Source of the DNA: Cristatella mucedo
Taxonomy: Eukaryota > Bryozoa > Phylactolaemata > Cristatellidae
NCBI GenBank assembly: GCA_009760855.2
Contig: WPIO01000115.1
Coordinates: 226,001-290,000 of the forward strand
Direction: 5' to 3'
Length of the DNA: 64,000 bases
In this document: piece after piece, positions 48,287-64,000 of the stretch
How the letters are laid out: each line of letters begins with the position of its first letter
How positions within the stretch are numbered: position 1 is the stretch's first letter
Notes under the pieces: generated by a model
The model's input: the letters and a program-made list of their open reading frames with translations, nothing else
What the model was told of the DNA's origin: nothing
Database searches by the model: none
Made by a program: the position numbers and the translations under genes

Positions 48287-48475
48287 AGCCGTAATGGCTC
48301 ACTAGGTAAGGCGGTTGCTTTTCACCACCTCGGCCCCGAGGTCGTGGGCTCGAATCCTGCAGTGGGCGATCCTTTATCGCCACTGCAAGCAGTGGTGATA
48401 GCCTTAAAGGCTCTTCTGTCGCTGTACAAAAGAGGCTATTAAATCAGCTAGTATTTATTATTTATTTATTATTAA
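48287..48475 (+). mobile_element. SINE S2, near full length
   Basis: GCCGTAATGGCTCACTAGG head, GTGGGCTCGAATCCTGC B-box, GCCACTGCAAGCAGTGG hairpin, AGCCTTAAAGGCT hairpin, then CTATTAAATCAGCTAGTATT and a (TTTA)/(ATT) tail. Confidence 0.93.
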
Positions 48476-50427
48476 ACGAAGGCCTTGGGTTGGAGCCGAT
48501 TGCGAGAAAGAAAAGCAGGCAAGCTGGCAGGCAGACCCGAACCGCCAGCCAGCCAGGCTGGCTGCCCGACGTGCACTGGCTTGACCGACTAGGCTGCCGT
48601 GCTGAATTGGATGCATTGTACTGCCCGTGTGCTGCACCTTCCATGCCTGTGTGCTGCACCTCTGCTTTAATCGCTGTTCGTCCCGGCACCTGTCCAGCGA
48701 GTGGCAGGTGCTGCCATGCCCGACTAGTTGTGCCCGCTGCTGCTTTTGTAGCTGCCAGGCCCCCTGGTCTCTCGGTGCTGTTGCAACGAGCAGCACTGCT
48801 GCTTCGGTCGTGGCAGCATCCACAGCTCTGCTGCTGCTGCTCCGCAGCAGCCAAGCAGCAGCAACAGCAGGCCAATCGACCTGCTTCATGGACCGAGCGA
48901 TTCAATGCCCACACAGCCCCGGTGAGAGGTCATCATCGTTGGCCTGGGATTCCCTTCCGCCCTTACCCCTATCAATGATTTCCATGCTTATGGGCATGGC
49001 ATCCAACTGATGCTGTGCCTCGGCTGCTCAGCCTCTGTCTCCGAGGCAAAGCACTTTTGTCCCCCCCCCCACCACTCCAGACACCCCAGACAACACAGGA
49101 GCCGAGACTGCATTAGTACACTGCTGGGCAAGGTGGCTTGACCATGGCTGGCTTGATCTTGGCTGGTGTGGCCATCGTGGCCAGCCTTTCGCGATTTCCA
49201 CCGCCGACCTCTGCTCTGTTGATATGTGCCCAAGCTCACCGACGACAGGGCATAAGGCAGCTGACAGGAGCAAAGGCAGCTGACAGGAGCAAACGCTAGG
49301 TAGGCATCGTTAGGTGGGGGGGAGAGGGAGGTTAGTCGAGTGGGGCATGCACTGTGATGATGTAGGTCATCCAGCTAAACCATGGCCTCCCAGCTGGTAG
49401 CTAGTGGTAGCCATGATAGGAGAGACGTTTCTTTTATCCCTTTTTTTCAAGCTCTGATGCCTGAAACGACGGTTCGATGTTCGAGAGCTGCCTTGACCTA
49501 ATAGTGGCTCACTGCCGATAACGCAGGCTAGCAACCTGGCCTTAGATGCTACAGCAGCCGTCCCCCGTCTTTACCCTCCGCCCTTAGTGTACGCTGCCTG
49601 CTTCTCCCTGTGTAAGCTGGATGAAAGGCAGTTATTTTGCCTGGGCTCGACGAGAAAGAAAACCCGGCGTTCGGCTCATCGGTACTCGTGTCAAGACACA
49701 ATGGACCAAAGAGCTCGTACCACCGTGCTAGCTACTCCTGGGCACTTGGACTGAATTCGTCCAGCGTGCCATCTTTGTATGTCCCGGCGGCATACCGAGC
49801 TGTCACCTATACAGACGGCGATTGCATGCTGTGAGTCACGATGTCTGCGACCCCTCTACAGCCCCCTCCTTGCAGTGACCCACCCAGCTTTACTCTAGAG
49901 GGGGGATGTTCCCTGAACAGCTTTCGAGGACAGAAGGTGCACAGACTGCTGCCAGAGTTTGAGGCTGCAGGCCATCTTGATTTGGCTTCATCATGGGAAA
50001 GGGCCCCCTATCCAGCTTGCTGCAAACACCCTTTGTCTTTGACTGCTTCAGTGGCCCACATTCCAATTTTGGCTCCTAGCCACATTAGGTGCAAGATTTT
50101 TTGCAGGTGCAGTTCCCAACCTCCCCCCCCTCTTATTGCATGGCCAACCCAGAATCGGGCCAGCAAATTGCAGTGGTAGAGAAGAGAGACCGAGATGAGG
50201 GACCGTGAGGAGAGACCGAGAGGAGAGAGATCGAGGAGCCCGTGGTCTGCCAGCATCGTAGCTAACTGCTGCTGTCGTCCTCTTCACTACTCGGTCGAGA
50301 TCTGCTGGTCCCACGATGGAGGTCAAGGGCATTCAGTGATGCTTGCACTGCTGCCTGGCCAGCAGGGCCTTTTATTGACCTAGAGATTACTGCTTAAAAG
50401 GAGGACATCTGACCGGCTGCCGAACTA
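48476..50427. other. Probable cyclase intron, no exon recognised
   Basis: Repeated CTGCTGCT and GCAGCAGC triplets around 48690-48880; no known domain in any frame. Confidence 0.45.
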
Positions 50428-50527
50428 ATAACGATAACGATAATAATAATAATATTAATAACAAATATATTAGGAATGACTTGATAGCACCCTAAGAGGA
50501 CTACAACTCTACCTAGGCATTTCAAAT
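50428..50527 (-). mobile_element. LINE-A or SINE S1 tail, diverged
   Basis: (AAT)n, GATAGCACCCTAAGAGGACT and CTACCTAGGCATTTCA. Too short to decide which family. Confidence 0.6.
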
Positions 50528-50769
50528 AGACTTAACAAATGACCAGCTGTCCTTCTGGGGCTCAGATCATCGTGAGGTGGCTAGTAGGGTGTGGTATAAA
50601 ATGTACTATGGTGCTGCTGGCTGTTGAATCCGGCTTCTGCCGAAGCCTACCTGGCTCAATCCTTTCTGCTTCTGCTGCTTGATAAAAGAAGATCCCACAA
50701 AGTGACTCGTCGACTTTACCTTGCCAACACTTGTGTCCTACTTGTATAGCTCATTTTTTGTTCTTGCCC

Positions 50770-50865
50770 GCCATAACCGAAGTTCTGGGCTCGAGCCCCG
50801 TGGCACACTGAAGTGCCCGAATCGAGATTAAGTTCTCTTAGGGCGCTATACAAATTAATTAGTGT
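50770..50865 (+). mobile_element. SINE S1, 3' half
   Basis: GGGCTCGAGCCCCGTGGCA B-box, hairpin with CGAGATTAAGTTCTCTTAGG and GGGCGCTATACAAATTAATT. Confidence 0.88.
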
Positions 50866-51892
50866 ATTTGTTCAATTTGTTTTGCTGCGAAGGGTGTTGG
50901 TTCTTGGGGCTTGGTTCTTGGGGGGTGCCAATGCCGCTACCTCGGCTGCCCTCTGTGGCTTTTGCTGCCAGTCTCTGGACAGCTAGTCGGTCTGCTTGGT
51001 TGCCGACGGCTCCTTCTGGCCGGTGCCTGCCTCTCACGACTGCCGTCGCCTCTACAGCTAGTAGCAGTGGCCTGCCTGCTGTGTCTCTGTGGCAGCCTTG
51101 AGTGTGCTGCTGCTGCTGACGCCGTGCCGACCTTCCTTGGAAGATGCACCGGCCTTCCTTGCTGGCTGTGCTGTCTCGAGCGCATTGCTGCTACAGCTGC
51201 TCCATCCATCGATATATGTGCCTGAACAAGCAGCTTTGGTCAGAAGCAACCTAGCTCACCTGCAGCAATCCCCAGCTTTGAACAGCGTCTTAAGCTTACC
51301 CACAATTTCTGCAATTCGTCGACTGGAACCATTTCGCTGCTGCTGCCGCCGCACTTACCATGTCCAAACACGACTATCCATCCTGTACCCCTGGATGCAC
51401 TAGATGCTGCGAGGAGGCAGCAGCAGCATTGTTCTTAAAAAAACATAGCTGCCTGTGCCCACTGCTATCACGGCCAGCTCTCACCAGATTGCTCAAATGC
51501 TTTGGATAGAGATTGGCATCTCCCCACTCTGCCCGAATGATTAGCCCCTGCAGGGCCTTCTCGGATAAGGCCACATCTTGCCGGCAGGATATTGATGGAC
51601 AGCTTGACCGATAGGCTTGCACTCAGGCCTTGCCTGAGCATCAGCCAGTACAAGCAGCCCCGGGGGACAGAAGAGCATGAGTTGGGTGGTTGGTGGAGGT
51701 AGCGCGACTGATACTGGGGTGATGGAGAAGAGCGATCGCCGCGACTCAGCCAGCCTGCGTCTGTTCAGAGCAAGATGCCTCTGGCCGAGCCACGGATCCT
51801 GCTGTGGCCACTTTTCCCATTTTAAGAATAACGGCAGCCTTGTGATCAGTGGGTGTATCAAAAACATGTTTGTATATACTTACTATTTGCGT
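50866..51892. other. No exon recognised
   Basis: CTG-rich; open frames on both strands without known domains. Confidence 0.45.
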
Positions 51893-52039
<147 letters not shown>

Positions 52040-52079
52040 CACTTAAGTTTTGAAATACCTTTTTGTTTTAGGGTTTAAT

Positions 52080-52140
52080 AGAGATAATAATTTGTCGTTT
52101 TTTAGCACCCTAAGAGAATCTCTATCAAGGCTCTTTATCT
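52080..52140 (-). mobile_element. SINE S1/LINE-A tail fragment
   Basis: AGATAATAATTTGTCG, AGCACCCTAAGAGAATCTCTATC. Only the terminal hairpin region. Confidence 0.55.
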
Positions 52141-52217
52141 AGGTTTTAGGGTTTAATGTTTATGATTTTCTATGCTTTTTAAGGCTTGAGGTTTATGGTT
52201 TTAATGTTTAAACATGT

Positions 52218-52365
52218 AATTCATTTGCATAGTCTCCTAAGAGAACTTAATCTCTATTCAGGTGCTTCACAGCCCACGACATCGATCATCAAGTACATCC
52301 ATTCACCTTGTTACCTCGGCCACTAAAGGCCAGCACCTTAACCACTGGGCCAAACTAGCACGGTT
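52218..52365 (-). mobile_element. SINE S1, diverged
   Basis: TAATTCATTTGCATAGTCTC, AGAGAACTTAATCTCTATTC, then a decayed middle and CCAGCACCTTAACCACTGGG head. Confidence 0.75.
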
Positions 52366-57013
<4,648 letters not shown>

Positions 57014-57750
57014 GTAATGTAATGTAATGTAATGTAGTGTAATGTAATGTAATGTATCTCCGTCAGTAACTCCACAAAGTCAAAAAGACCATGTGGGTAT
57101 TACGCAGGAGAGTTTTGTATAGCGCACTCACAGCCTAAGCGGCTTTCGGTACGCATTCGGTAGCCAACAGACTTCGTCTCACGCAACAAAGAGAAAGTGG
57201 GAAGCATAGCAGAGTCAGGAGAGCAGTTGAGGTAGTGAGTAGCATAGAAGTAGCAGTTCAGGACCGCTGAAAAAGATGTGCCATAGTCAGCAGTTGGAGA
57301 GTAGATGTCGTTGCGTAAGAATTGTGGAAGCGAGTTCCACAGTCTAGGACCTGCAGAGCTAAAGCTTCTGTCGCCAACTGTCTTTAAGCGGAGGAATGGG
57401 ACAGCTAATTTATTGTCCACACAGGACCTGAGGGTGCGAACAGGCTGAAACTGATGCAGCAGTTCAACTAGGTATGAAGGAGCCAAGCCGTGGCGGGCCT
57501 TATGTGTCAGCGTAAGAACTTTGCTCTGTATCCTTTGCTCAACCGGCAACCATCCTAGCTCTTTCAGCAAAGGAGACACGTGCTCAAACCGCTGGGACTT
57601 GAAGACAAGCCTTGCAGCCATATTCATAGTCCACTGTAGTGGCATAATAGCTTTCTTTGGTAGCCCAGCCAAAAGGGAATTACAATAATCAAGCCGAGAC
57701 AGAACTAAAGCACGAGCTGTCTGCACTGCAATGCTTGTCGTCTGCACGCC
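57014..57750 (-). mobile_element. LINE-B, most intact C-terminal copy
   Basis: (AATGT)n tail at 57014-57057, 3' hairpin at about 57066-57101, then 215 uninterrupted minus-strand codons from 'LVLSRLDYCNSLLAGLPKKA' through 'GWLPVEQRIQSKVLTLTHKA' and 'DRSFSSAGPRLWNSLPQFL' to 'SRLGCECAIQNSPA'. 5' truncated. The open frame indicates a young copy. Confidence 0.92.
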
Positions 57751-58224
57751 CTCGCCGGACGAAGCTCTCGTGTGCTTGCTGCTGCAGCAGCATGCTTGTC
57801 AGCAGTCGGAGTTCTGCTCTGTCACAGCACAAAAGTAGAAAGTGATGGCCAGCCTCATTTACATATAGTTGCAGATGAGCAAGCCTCTTCGGCTGCCGCC
57901 CCCTTGCAGCCAGAGGCAATCAAGGATTGTCTGCTGTAGGACTCGAATCCATGTCGGGGCAAGTGCGAGCACCGTACCCCTAGGCTTAGACCTAGGTGTC
58001 AACGCCTGTAGCTGAACTCTTGGGGGGGGGGCACACAGGTTGCCCGGCATGAGAAGGACTAGAGACTGCTTACGTGGCAGCACAGCTGTATCTGCCCTCT
58101 CTCATTTTCCACCTCCCGACTCCCATTATACCGGTCACATTTGCAGAGCCGATACCCGGCCGTCGGCTTTCGGTGCCATGCTGCGGTCGTCGGACAAAAG
58201 GACAGCAGTCCTGTCATCCGGTCT
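57751..58224. other. No gene recognised
   Basis: No repeat or exon seen apart from short CTG runs. Confidence 0.45.
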
Positions 58225-58405
58225 TCCTGTCGGCAGGAATTACTGCCATCCACAAGTACCAAAAGCTGCCAAAATCTTCTTTGCTGAGATTTTGTTTGTT
58301 TTTCAAGCATGATTTTACTTACTATTCTATTGCGTATCACTTTGCAGCAAATGTAAAGCGCCTAGAAAGAGATTAAGTTCTCTGAGGGCGCTTTATCAAG
58401 TGCAA

Positions 58406-58437
<32 letters not shown>

Positions 58438-58471
58438 GAAAGGAGGGTGGCAGTAATTCCTGCCGACAGGA
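58225..58471. repeat. 27-bp inverted repeat around a LINE-A tail
   Basis: 58225-58251 and 58445-58471 are inverted copies with one mismatch (TCCTGTCGGCAGGAATTACT in the left arm). The 193-bp interior is almost entirely the LINE-A tail. Confidence 0.85.
58286..58436 (+). mobile_element. LINE-A 3' tail, young
   Basis: TTTGTTTGTTTTTCAAGC 3' UTR, intact hairpin, then GTGCAAT(ATT)n. Confidence 0.93.
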
Positions 58472-58528
58472 GGAGGATAGGTGCACGTGCCGGGCTGAAA
58501 GGTAGTGTCGGCAGACTCGCCCCGGCTC

Positions 58529-58549
58529 CCCCCCCCCCCCCCCCCCCCC
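58529..58549. repeat. Poly-C tract
   Basis: About 20 C in a row. Confidence 0.9.
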
Positions 58550-59135
58550 GTCTCTCGGTCTGCCGGTCGTCAGGAGCAGCATCCGCAGCTCAAGTGGGCC
58601 CAGGTGCTAATCAAGCCGAGGCGAGACCGATCTACCGGAAGGCCACGTGACTCAAGGCTCCGGGCCAGAACTGACTCACCCACTGACCGCGATAAAGGCT
58701 GCCTAGTTTAGATTCAGACTGGTTGCCTGCATAGCTGTGCATAGGGCAAAACATGACTTGATATAGGAGTGGGGACGGATCTGGAGCATCTCAGCTGTGG
58801 CTTCTCTCTCAACGGGTCATTGGGTTACTCTGCTCTGATTTCCTTTCAAGTCCAGTTGATTATCAATGTCGTCCGAGTTAGTGGAGCTTGCTATCAGCCT
58901 GCAGAGTTCCCTCAGCCTCGTGGTATGCTATGGGCTGCCTTGCACTGCCTGCCTGCCTGCCTGCCAACCTGCTGATGCTCTTGCAGCAGGTAGCTTAGAT
59001 CCTGTGCCAAGCACAGATGCTGAATGATAAAAGGTCACTGTGTTGTGATGGTAGCCGATCTACCTGTCGGCTGCATGTTGGTCTCAGGTTTTAACCTTGC
59101 AGCAGGCATTTAACGGTTGCCTGCTGCAAGTTAAA
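58550..59135. other. No gene recognised
   Basis: Nothing recognised. Confidence 0.45.
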
Positions 59136-59313
59136 AAAAATCCTAGCTGATTAAACAGCCTATTTTTGTATAGCGACAGAAGAGCCTTTACGGCTATCAC
59201 CACCGCTTGCAGTGGCGATAAAGAATCGCCCACCGCAGGAATCGAACCCACGACCTTGGGGCCGAGGTCGTAAAAGCAACCACCTTACCTAGTGTGCCAT
59301 CACGGCTAGCCGA
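59136..59313 (-). mobile_element. SINE S2, near full length
   Basis: CCTAGCTGATTAAACAGCCT tail, CACCGCTTGCAGTGGCGATA hairpin, ATCGAACCCACGACC B-box, GCCTAGTG-type head reversed. Very similar to 5887-6069. Confidence 0.93.
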
Positions 59314-59451
59314 AAATGTCTTCTGATGCTATATTGATGAGGTCGTTCGTTGACTCTGCAGAGTATATTTTTTCATATTCTTTACTGGAACATTAAAAGT
59401 CACGATTCTCTACCAGCAAGTTGTAAAATGCTAGAATGTAAAATGTAAAAT

Positions 59452-59590
59452 GATAGAGACCAAGTTCTCTTCGGGTGCTTTGCAAACAAAGATTATTATA
59501 TAGCCGATGTAGTAATATTAATGCTTAATTTTTGTAGTTCCTTTAGAGAACTAATATCTCTGTACGCACTTTACATATGCTGTAACCCAT
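59452..59590. mobile_element. Two opposed tail fragments (S1/LINE-A type)
   Basis: GATAGAGACCAAGTTCTCTTC..GGGTGCTTT reads in plus orientation to about 59503; from 59505 a second, diverged tail reads in minus orientation (TTAGAGAACTAATATCTCTG, CACTTTACATATGCTG). Confidence 0.55.
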
Positions 59591-59641
59591 CACTATAATC
59601 GAACATCGATCACTGCTGTGATGCTGCCATGGTTGGTGCCA

Positions 59642-59816
59642 ATAAAAAAAAATCTTAGCTGATTTAACAGCCTCATTGGTATAGCAGCAAAAGAGCCTTA
59701 TTGGCTGTTATCACCACTTTCAGTTGGCAATATAGGATCACTCAAGTGCAGGATTCGAACCCATGACATTGGTCGGGAAGAGAGAGCACCTTACCTCCGG
59801 AGCTATCACGGCCCAT
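59642..59816 (-). mobile_element. SINE S2, older copy
   Basis: TTAGCTGATTTAACAGCCTC tail, a mutated hairpin (CACTTTCAGTTGG), GGATTCGAACCCATGACA B-box and CTTACCTCCGGAGC head reversed. Confidence 0.85.
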
Positions 59817-61046
59817 TAGCTCTGATCGCACAAGCCGGCCACTTTCCCGGTCGATCCTATCCCACTAACAGTCAACTTAATCCCCCTGCTGTAGGTTATG
59901 TGCCATTTTAAGCAGGTGCTCACCCTGACAGCTGACCTTGTTATTCTGGGTGCCTGGTAATCTGTGGTTTGGCACTCAGTATCCTGCAGTTTTTTATCCT
60001 CTGTTCACACTGTGAATCAGCAAAGGTCGGCCATCTTTTGACAGCTTCACTATTAGAGCTGGCCAGGCTTGTTACTCGTCAGACTTCACGGACCGGGTCC
60101 TCAAAAACTCCTTCCTCCGGCTGAATGTCATAGCCGAGCTCCGAGAGTACATTAGCCATCGGCATATGTCGGTACTATTGCTGGACTGGCCTTGGTGCAG
60201 ACCTGGTGTCCCTGGTATCCTACAGCTAGCTACTTTTGGAATTCATTGCTCTGCCGTTGTCCGACGGATCGAAGCACACTAGGTCATCAAGAACAATTTC
60301 AAAATGAATCTGGCCAGGTCAAAATAACCACATATAGTATTAAAATCGGTCGGTAAAAGGGCTGCAGATGCTCACACCGATATCTTATATATTAAGTATT
60401 TCACTTCTGGGCTATTGCCTGCAGGAATTTCGGCAAGCCAGGAAGAGGGGGCCTCATTCTTCTGCAGTTTGATTGAGCAACCGGCAACTGCATCATCCTT
60501 ACGAGACCAGGAAGCTGGGTTTCGGTTGGCATCGAAGGTCATGCATAGATAGCACCAGCTGTTTTTTTAGCTCTTCAGTTGTTGACTGATTGGAAAAGGG
60601 TGGCTTGTGCCGTGCTAATAGTACTTTCTTGGTCAGGCAGCAGCACACGTGACTTAATGCTGTTAGTTGGATAAATACACGCCCTTTAAAGTATGTAAGC
60701 ATGTAGGCTGTTGCAATTGGGTCCACTGTCGTACTATTTAATTTCTTAAATTTGTGTTACGTGAGTGGCCAATGGTGCAGACCAGCAAGTGGAGAGGTCA
60801 CCTCCTCGATCAACACGGTTCAGTGATGGCTCCCCCTTTTAGAGAAGGGAGCTTGCAGGCCACATGCTACCTAACTCGTGTGGCCGCCGCCTGGCCATTG
60901 GTGGCTACATGGATTTGTTAGGGCCCATTGCCAGTGACTTTGGATTGTGGCTAATGTGGGTGGTTTCCATTTCCCTGTTGAGTTTCGATCAGCCTTACCA
61001 GCTTGAGACCCCATTCTTTGCAGTTGGCTATCATACTTATGCACGC

Positions 61047-61048
<2 letters not shown>
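59817..61048. other. No gene recognised
   Basis: Nothing recognised. Confidence 0.45.

Positions 61049-61081
<33 letters not shown>
61049..61081. repeat. (GT)n microsatellite
   Basis: GT run of about 32 bp. Confidence 0.97.
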
Positions 61082-61083
<2 letters not shown>

Positions 61084-62289
61084 TGTACATGAATACTTGC
61101 TCGGGGCTTTCAAAGGCGATTTCGGGATCGAGGTAGCTGCTTGCCATCTGTCTGCACGTTTTCACTGCTGTATTTTCTAACGTGCACGCCTGGCTTGGCT
61201 GTTCTTGCTGTGGGGATGTGAGACCTCCTGCCAGCTGCTGATACACGGCTTGGAACTAGGCTGTCGGGAGCAGTATCAGCAGCCAGCAGCAGCTGGAAAT
61301 CGCAAGAAGCCCGACTGACTGCTGGGTTTTCTGCCCTGGATTTGTCTGCAGAGCAGCATGCTGTGAATGCCTGCATCCAAGGGGCGTTCTACCGTGTCGG
61401 CAGTGCCGGACATTTGCCAGTGAGGTTTTCCAGATGCTGCATTTTAGGTCTGGCCTTCACGATGAGAGGGGAGAGGTAGAAGGAGCCAGGGAGAAGGGGA
61501 AGGGAAAGAGCAGAGATGAAGACGCGCGCAGAGGAATGCAAAGTTTTCTGAGCTATGGCTACACCTGAAGCACTGGTAGCACAGCATACATTGCATCGTT
61601 GTAAGCCCTTCCAATTATTGTTCACCCCTGCGGCTGCCTATAATTTTCATCCAGCAGGCAGCTGCCTCTCTCAACGATGCAATGATTCAGTCGCCGATCA
61701 CTTGCCATTAGCCCAGAGCTGTCGCGGCTTGGCAGCATGGCAGCCGACGACGACTTTGACGTGAGCTGAGGCCAAGGAGCCCAAGCCGGAAACAGCAGCA
61801 GCAGCAGCAGGCAGCAGGACAGCAGTAGGGAGCAGGCAACGGCTGGCAGCTAGCAGGACACTTGTGCGTTGTCGGTCATAGAGCTTGTAATAAGATTCAG
61901 CTTAAGATATGGGACCGGCAGCCAGACAAGGTGCTTGCCCGGCTGCAGGCTCACTGATCAAATATCCCTATCTTTACCGGCAGCCCGGCGCAGGTGTTCG
62001 TGCAGTGAAGGCTTCGTCTGACTCAAGTCATGTGGCCCAGCCTCTTTAAACAACGCATCATTGCTGCTTGGTACTTGCCCACGACTTTCCTGTCATCGGT
62101 TAGAGCGCCTTCTCAGCCTTGCTCCCTCTCACAGCTACTCTGGCACGACTCAGTCGAGCTCTGCCAGGGAATGCTAATTATTGCAAACATCACGGCGACC
62201 AGCTGGACTGGATACTTTTACTAATCGCTGCCCCTTTCGAGTTCAGATTTCAGGGATACTCGCTTCTAGTCGTTTCCGGTATTGAGTGC
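61082..62289. other. No gene recognised
   Basis: (AGC)n at 61793-61811 and a CTG-rich tone; no known domain. Confidence 0.45.
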
Positions 62290-62291
62290 CT

Positions 62292-62337
<46 letters not shown>

Positions 62338-62343
62338 TCTCTC
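62290..62343. repeat. (CT)n microsatellite
   Basis: CT run of about 53 bp. Confidence 0.97.
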
Positions 62344-63251
62344 CTCGAGTACCGTTCAACCCAGCAGAGATCGTGCCCATTCATTGACCTTGCTCTGAGA
62401 AAGTGCGACTAGTGTCCGAATCGTACCTTTGGCTCTGCTTCATTCGGCTGAGCAGCTGCTGTCTGTGGAAACCGCGCTGATCTGCAGTTATGCTTAAGAG
62501 TTGTTGCCGAGGAGACTGCAGCTCCAACAGGCTCGGTAACACGCTTCAACTGCTGCACAGTGCAGCTGGGTGATTTGTTTCCCGAATGCTGTTTTGTGAT
62601 CTTGGTAGCGGTCTGTGATGTTAGGCACAGCACTTTTATCAGGAGCTAGCTTGGTGTGCTCCCATCGAGATAGCAACGGTAGGGTTGCTTAGACACCATT
62701 GTTGTTGTCACTCGTGCTCCACTCCTCCCTTCGAAATTCCAGATCCTATGCTTCGTGGGATATTAAACAACTTGGTTGGAAAGCCGGGGTTCTAAGTCAT
62801 GTCAAACCCATCTCGTGAATCCAGAAAGGCTCGCTCCGGAATGTGTCCTCCCCCCATCAGACCTGGTTGCATTATTCGGTGCCTTGGGTAGCCGTGTGCC
62901 CATCCCTAATACCCTGGTTGCGCACAGTTGCAACATTGATGCTACATATCGCCGGGTCTCGGCTACTCTGTCGTGTCTGTTCCAATGCATGGGCTAACAG
63001 CAGAATATTCTAGGCAGAAAGAAAGGAAAGGCTGTCTTGTCTGCTTTGGGAGTTGAACCGTGGCGTAGCGTAGCACCTTGCTGCTGTAGATATAAACTAA
63101 GTGCTCGGAGTGTAACCGAGAACCAGCCCTCTCAATGAGCAGGTGGCACTGGGCCCAAATTTCGTTGCATCAGCAGCAGTCGGCTGCTATACCCAGCGGC
63201 AAGCACTGGACTTACCTGGTTTCTAAGCCTGTTGTCTGATCCCTGCCCATT
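62344..63251. other. No gene recognised
   Basis: Nothing recognised. Confidence 0.45.
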
Positions 63252-63404
63252 ATGTATGTATGTATGTATGTATGTATGTATGTATGTATGTATGTATGTA
63301 TGTATGCATGCATGCATGCATGCATGTATGTATGTATGCATGCATACATGCACGTGTGCATGCATGTGTGCACGCATGCATGTACTTGCATGTATCTATA
63401 CATG
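63252..63404. repeat. (TATG)n/(CATG)n microsatellite
   Basis: GTAT units to about 63305, then mixed GCAT/GTAT units. Confidence 0.95.
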
Positions 63405-63497
63405 TATGTGCTTATTTTATAGCACGTGTAAAGTACCTAAAAGAGATTTCGTTCTCGGAGGGTACTATACGAATGTCGTAATAATAATTATTATAAG
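63405..63497 (+). mobile_element. LINE-A tail, diverged
   Basis: ATTTTATAGCACGTGTAAAG, AGAGATTTCGTTCTCGGAGG, then AATAATAATTATTAT. It is inserted between two TATG-type microsatellite blocks. Confidence 0.7.
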
Positions 63498-63500
63498 TAG

Positions 63501-63600
63501 GTGCCTGTATGTATGTAATGTATGTAATGCATGTATGTAATGTATGTATGTAATGTATGTAATGTATTTATGTATGCATGTATGTATGCATGTAATGTAA
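63501..63600. repeat. (TGTA)/(TGTAA) mixed microsatellite
   Basis: Alternating TATG and TAATG units merging into the LINE-B pentamer tail. Confidence 0.88.
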
Positions 63601-63775
63601 TATATCTCTGTCTATAACTCCACAACGCCATAAAGACTATGTGGGTGTTACGCAGGAGAGTTTTGTATAGCGCACTCACAGCCTAAGCGGCTTTCGGTAA
63701 GCATTTGGTTGCCAACAGACTTCGTCTCACGAAACAAAGAGAAAGCGGGAAGCATAGTAGAGTCAGGAGAGCATG
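63588..63775 (-). mobile_element. LINE-B 3' end
   Basis: GTAATGTAATATATCTC tail, 3' hairpin and the last coding part to GTCAGGAGAGCA. Confidence 0.88.
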
Positions 63776-63785
63776 TACGGGTATG

Positions 63786-64000
63786 TATGCATACATTTCT
63801 TCCTGTAACATTATGAAGTCACAAAGACCGAGTGGTTGTACGCTGTACGTTTTCCATTGCAACCTCGAAGCCCGGTCGGCTTTAAGTGTGCTAATGGAGA
63901 ACAAGAGACTATCATTTCATGCAACGAAGAGAAAGTGCATAGCATAGCTGAGTCAGGATGGCAGTCAAGGAAGCGATTAGCTTGGAACTAGCAGAGCAGG
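63786..64000 (-). mobile_element. Second, older LINE-B 3' end at window edge
   Basis: Diverged but colinear: ACATTTCTTCCTGTAACATT..AAAGACCGAGTGG, CAACGAAGAGAAAGTG, GAGTCAGGATGGCAG. Truncated by the window. Confidence 0.7.

Overview
This is a piece of a metazoan nuclear genome, most likely an invertebrate. Introns are several kb long, several LINE and tRNA-derived SINE families are interspersed, long TA, GA, CT and GACA microsatellites are common, and a CpG-island first exon belongs to an animal-type membrane adenylyl cyclase. I cannot name the species. Most of the 64 kb is repeat. Nearly all long open frames are microsatellite or repeat translations.

Real genes supported by splice-site and frame logic: (1) On the minus strand, 7.2-10.4 kb, three exons of an unrecognised secreted or lumenal glycoprotein: signal-peptide exon, 116-nt exon, and an exon with two N-glycosylation sequons. 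Phases join without a break. (2) On the plus strand, 12.25-12.95 kb, a compact gene for a small secreted peptide precursor: signal-peptide exon, acidic spacer exon, then a terminal exon ending in an amphipathic cationic helix with a C-terminal Gly, followed by an AATAAA signal. It looks like a peptide-hormone or host-defence-peptide precursor and is the most interesting new locus. (3) On the plus strand, 42.0-47.1 kb, the first two recognisable exons of a transmembrane adenylyl cyclase (first six-helix membrane domain), with exon 1 in a CpG island. The catalytic exons are not visible, so the gene probably runs beyond the window and 47-64 kb is probably its intron.

Repeats: LINE-A is an L2-type element with an (ATT)n tail and a conserved 3' hairpin; there are about 25 pieces, the longest with an intact YADD reverse transcriptase core at 38.7-40.1 kb. 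LINE-B is a second L2/CR1-like family with an (ACATT)n tail and a different 3' hairpin. LINE-C is a broken C-terminus of an R2/NeSL-like LINE with a zinc knuckle and restriction-like endonuclease (19.4-20.1 kb). SINE S1 has a tRNA-like head and a tail resembling the LINE-A hairpin, so it probably borrows the LINE-A machinery. SINE S2 is a second tRNA-derived family with its own hairpins. A dead hAT DNA transposon lies at 28.5-29.4 kb and a decayed satellite with a period near 170 bp at 23.7-24.3 kb.

Layout: 1-12 kb, repeats with gene 1 on the minus strand; 12.2-13.8 kb, the peptide gene and a possible second terminal exon; 14-41 kb, an old repeat graveyard; 41.3-43.2 kb, CpG island and adenylyl cyclase exon 1; 43.2-64 kb, cyclase introns and repeats, rich in CTG/CAG. 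Splice sites and element ends were read by eye; no searches were run.
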